Positions 5,699-6,630 of a stretch of DNA of 6,630 bases are shown here, in pieces. The position numbers and the translations under genes were made by a program. Source of the DNA: Bifidobacterium breve (lineage in GTDB: Bacteria; Actinomycetota; Acidimicrobiia; Acidimicrobiales; Ilumatobacteraceae); NCBI GenBank assembly GCA_943325425.2, contig CALPPJ020000076.1, positions 1 to 6,630 of the forward strand, given 5' to 3'. The notes beneath the pieces were generated by a model that searched no databases, was not told the DNA's origin, and saw only the letters and a list, made by a program, of their open reading frames with translations. Every line of letters starts with the position of its first letter. The first letter of the stretch is position 1.

Positions 5699-6630
5699 AT
5701 GAAGGTTTCTTCGTCTTTCGTTTCTCGCGACAACTCCGTTGAAGGTGGTGAGAAAAAGTCGATTCGCCAGAGGATTGCCCTAGTTCTTTCTGTGGTCTCG
5801 ATCGCCATGATCGGAATGGGTCTCGACACCCAAAAGGTCATGGCCGAGCCGCCGGTCCGTGCCGATGCCACAGCAAGTGGAACAAATAGTCGTAGTGGGG
5901 TAGTGAGTCCTGGTACGTCGCTCACGAACGAAGTTGTAACGGTGTCGTGGAGTGGGTTTACGCCAACGCTTCCGAACGGCTTGTTTGGAGTGTTGATTGT
6001 TCAATGTAAAGGCACGCCAGCCACCATGGCTGATTGCTACACCGCGGAGCCGTATCCCGATTTAGCAAATGGAACAAGGGCATCATCAACAACAGGATCC
6101 GACGGAACTGGTTCAACGCGGATCGAAATTCGTCCCGCCAGCAACTTGCCATTGCTGAATTGCTCAGCGTCTAATTCTTGTACGGTGATGGCGTACGAAA
6201 ATGACGGGCAAAGCATCCCACCTGGTGGATTACCAGTTAGCCGCGTTGTTGTCCCGATCACGTTTGCCCCGTCGCAGGCTGACTGCCCGAACATCACTGA
6301 CTTTGATGTGCGTGCCGATGGTTCGGCCACTTCGGCGACCTTGTTTTATGACTGGGCGGCCAGGCTATGTAACGGTGATAACGCCGTCGTTGTTGACTAC
6401 ACCGAAAACTCAAGCACGACTGGCCGTGAAAATTTCCTCAATGGTCTGACAGACTTCGCAGTTTCAGGATTGCCGGCTTCTGAAGAAGAATTGACGGCTC
6501 ACCCGGAACATCGAGATTTTTCGTACATTCCGTTGGTCGCGAGTGCAACAGTGATTGCCTACAACTTCACCGACCCTTATAACGGTCAACCGCTCGACAA
6601 TGTCGTGTTATCACCCCGATTAGTCGCACG
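5699..6630 (+). CDS. Secreted fusion protein: neocarzinostatin-like domain plus second PstS-type binding domain (3'-truncated)
   Basis: An open frame runs from ATG 5699 to the window edge without a stop (310 codons visible). An in-frame TGA at 5666 and no other start codon in between fix the ATG, although no clear ribosome binding site precedes it. A long basic n-region and hydrophobic core (~26-42) form a signal peptide with likely cleavage after VMA (49) or ADA (57). Residues ~66-190 resemble the neocarzinostatin fold: a VSPGTSLTNEVVTVSWSGF repeat-like start, QC followed by a second Cys 10 residues on (C103/C113), and a second close pair (C155/C161). Neocarzinostatin has disulfides with spacing 10 and 5 at matching places. 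From ~200 a PstS-like domain begins: DGSATS (207-212), YTENSSTTGREN (234-245), DFAVSGLP (252-259) and FSYIPLVASATVIAYNF (274-290), parallel to the PstS protein encoded nearby. The usual ligand Asp is Gly257. Its substrate, if any, is unknown. It is divergent from pstC and may share phosphate control. Confidence 0.85.
   Translation, partial: MKVSSSFVSRDNSVEGGEKKSIRQRIALVLSVVSIAMIGMGLDTQKVMAEPPVRADATASGTNSRSGVVSPGTSLTNEVVTVSWSGFTPTLPNGLFGVLIVQCKGTPATMADCYTAEPYPDLANGTRASSTTGSDGTGSTRIEIRPASNLPLLNCSASNSCTVMAYENDGQSIPPGGLPVSRVVVPITFAPSQADCPNITDFDVRADGSATSATLFYDWAARLCNGDNAVVVDYTENSSTTGRENFLNGLTDFAVSGLPASEEELTAHPEHRDFSYIPLVASATVIAYNFTDPYNGQPLDNVVLSPRLVA

Noticed and set aside
5665..5742. A 25-codon ORF (ATG 5665 to TGA 5742, plus strand) overlapping the start of the fusion-protein gene, as a possible leader peptide
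   Set aside because: It has no ribosome binding site, begins at the edge of the -10 element, and overlaps a longer frame with a clear signal peptide and domains. It is most likely chance.
5659..6330. Several minus-strand frames of 64-97 codons opposite the divergent fusion gene
   Set aside because: They are short, mutually overlapping and without signal, motif or ribosome binding site. The plus-strand frame has coherent signal-peptide and domain structure throughout.
1..6630. CRISPR arrays, tRNA or rRNA genes, insertion sequences, attachment sites
   Set aside because: Nothing seen by eye: no regularly spaced repeats, no tRNA-like cloverleaf, no transposase or terminal inverted repeats. Coding density is near 98 %.

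Overview
The window is about 6.6 kb of roughly 50 % GC DNA and carries a complete high-affinity phosphate-uptake (Pst) ABC transporter operon on the minus strand. Several features suggest an actinobacterium, possibly Acidimicrobiia-like: a Streptomyces-style PHO box, Thr/Ala/Pro-rich low-complexity linkers in exported proteins, a neocarzinostatin-like domain, and tightly overlapping genes. The lineage is inferred from protein style only; no rRNA or other marker gene is present.

Layout. Bases 1-496 (+) hold the 3' part of a gene for a peptidase S51 / class I glutamine-amidotransferase-like protein with a degenerate active site. It meets, tail to tail and with no spacer, the last gene of the minus-strand operon. 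Read in its own direction (right to left), that operon is pstC (5573-4554), pstA (4552-3419), pstB (3422-2571), pstS (2571-1027) and a small lipoprotein gene (1030-497). Every junction is a 1-4 nt overlap or a 1 nt gap, so this looks like one translationally coupled transcript. The order pstC-A-B-S, with the binding protein last, differs from the usual pstS-C-A-B-phoU, and no phoU lies in the window.

Bases 5574-5698 are the only real intergenic region. They hold the pstC ribosome binding site, an 11-nt-period direct repeat matching the actinobacterial PHO box, and a TATAAA -10-like element facing right. To the right, a divergent gene runs open from 5699 to the window edge. It encodes a secreted protein with a neocarzinostatin-like beta-sandwich domain followed by the start of a second PstS-type binding domain.

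Working model. Under phosphate limitation a PhoP-type regulator would bind the central box and activate the pst operon, and possibly the divergent gene. PstS, apparently held at the cell surface by a C-terminal membrane helix on a repeat-rich stalk, would deliver phosphate to PstC/PstA, powered by PstB. The roles of the operon-tail lipoprotein and of the divergent fusion protein are unknown. The most unusual points are the fusion protein, the helix-anchored PstS, and the replacement of the conserved phosphate-contacting Asp by Glu in PstS and by Gly in the divergent protein.
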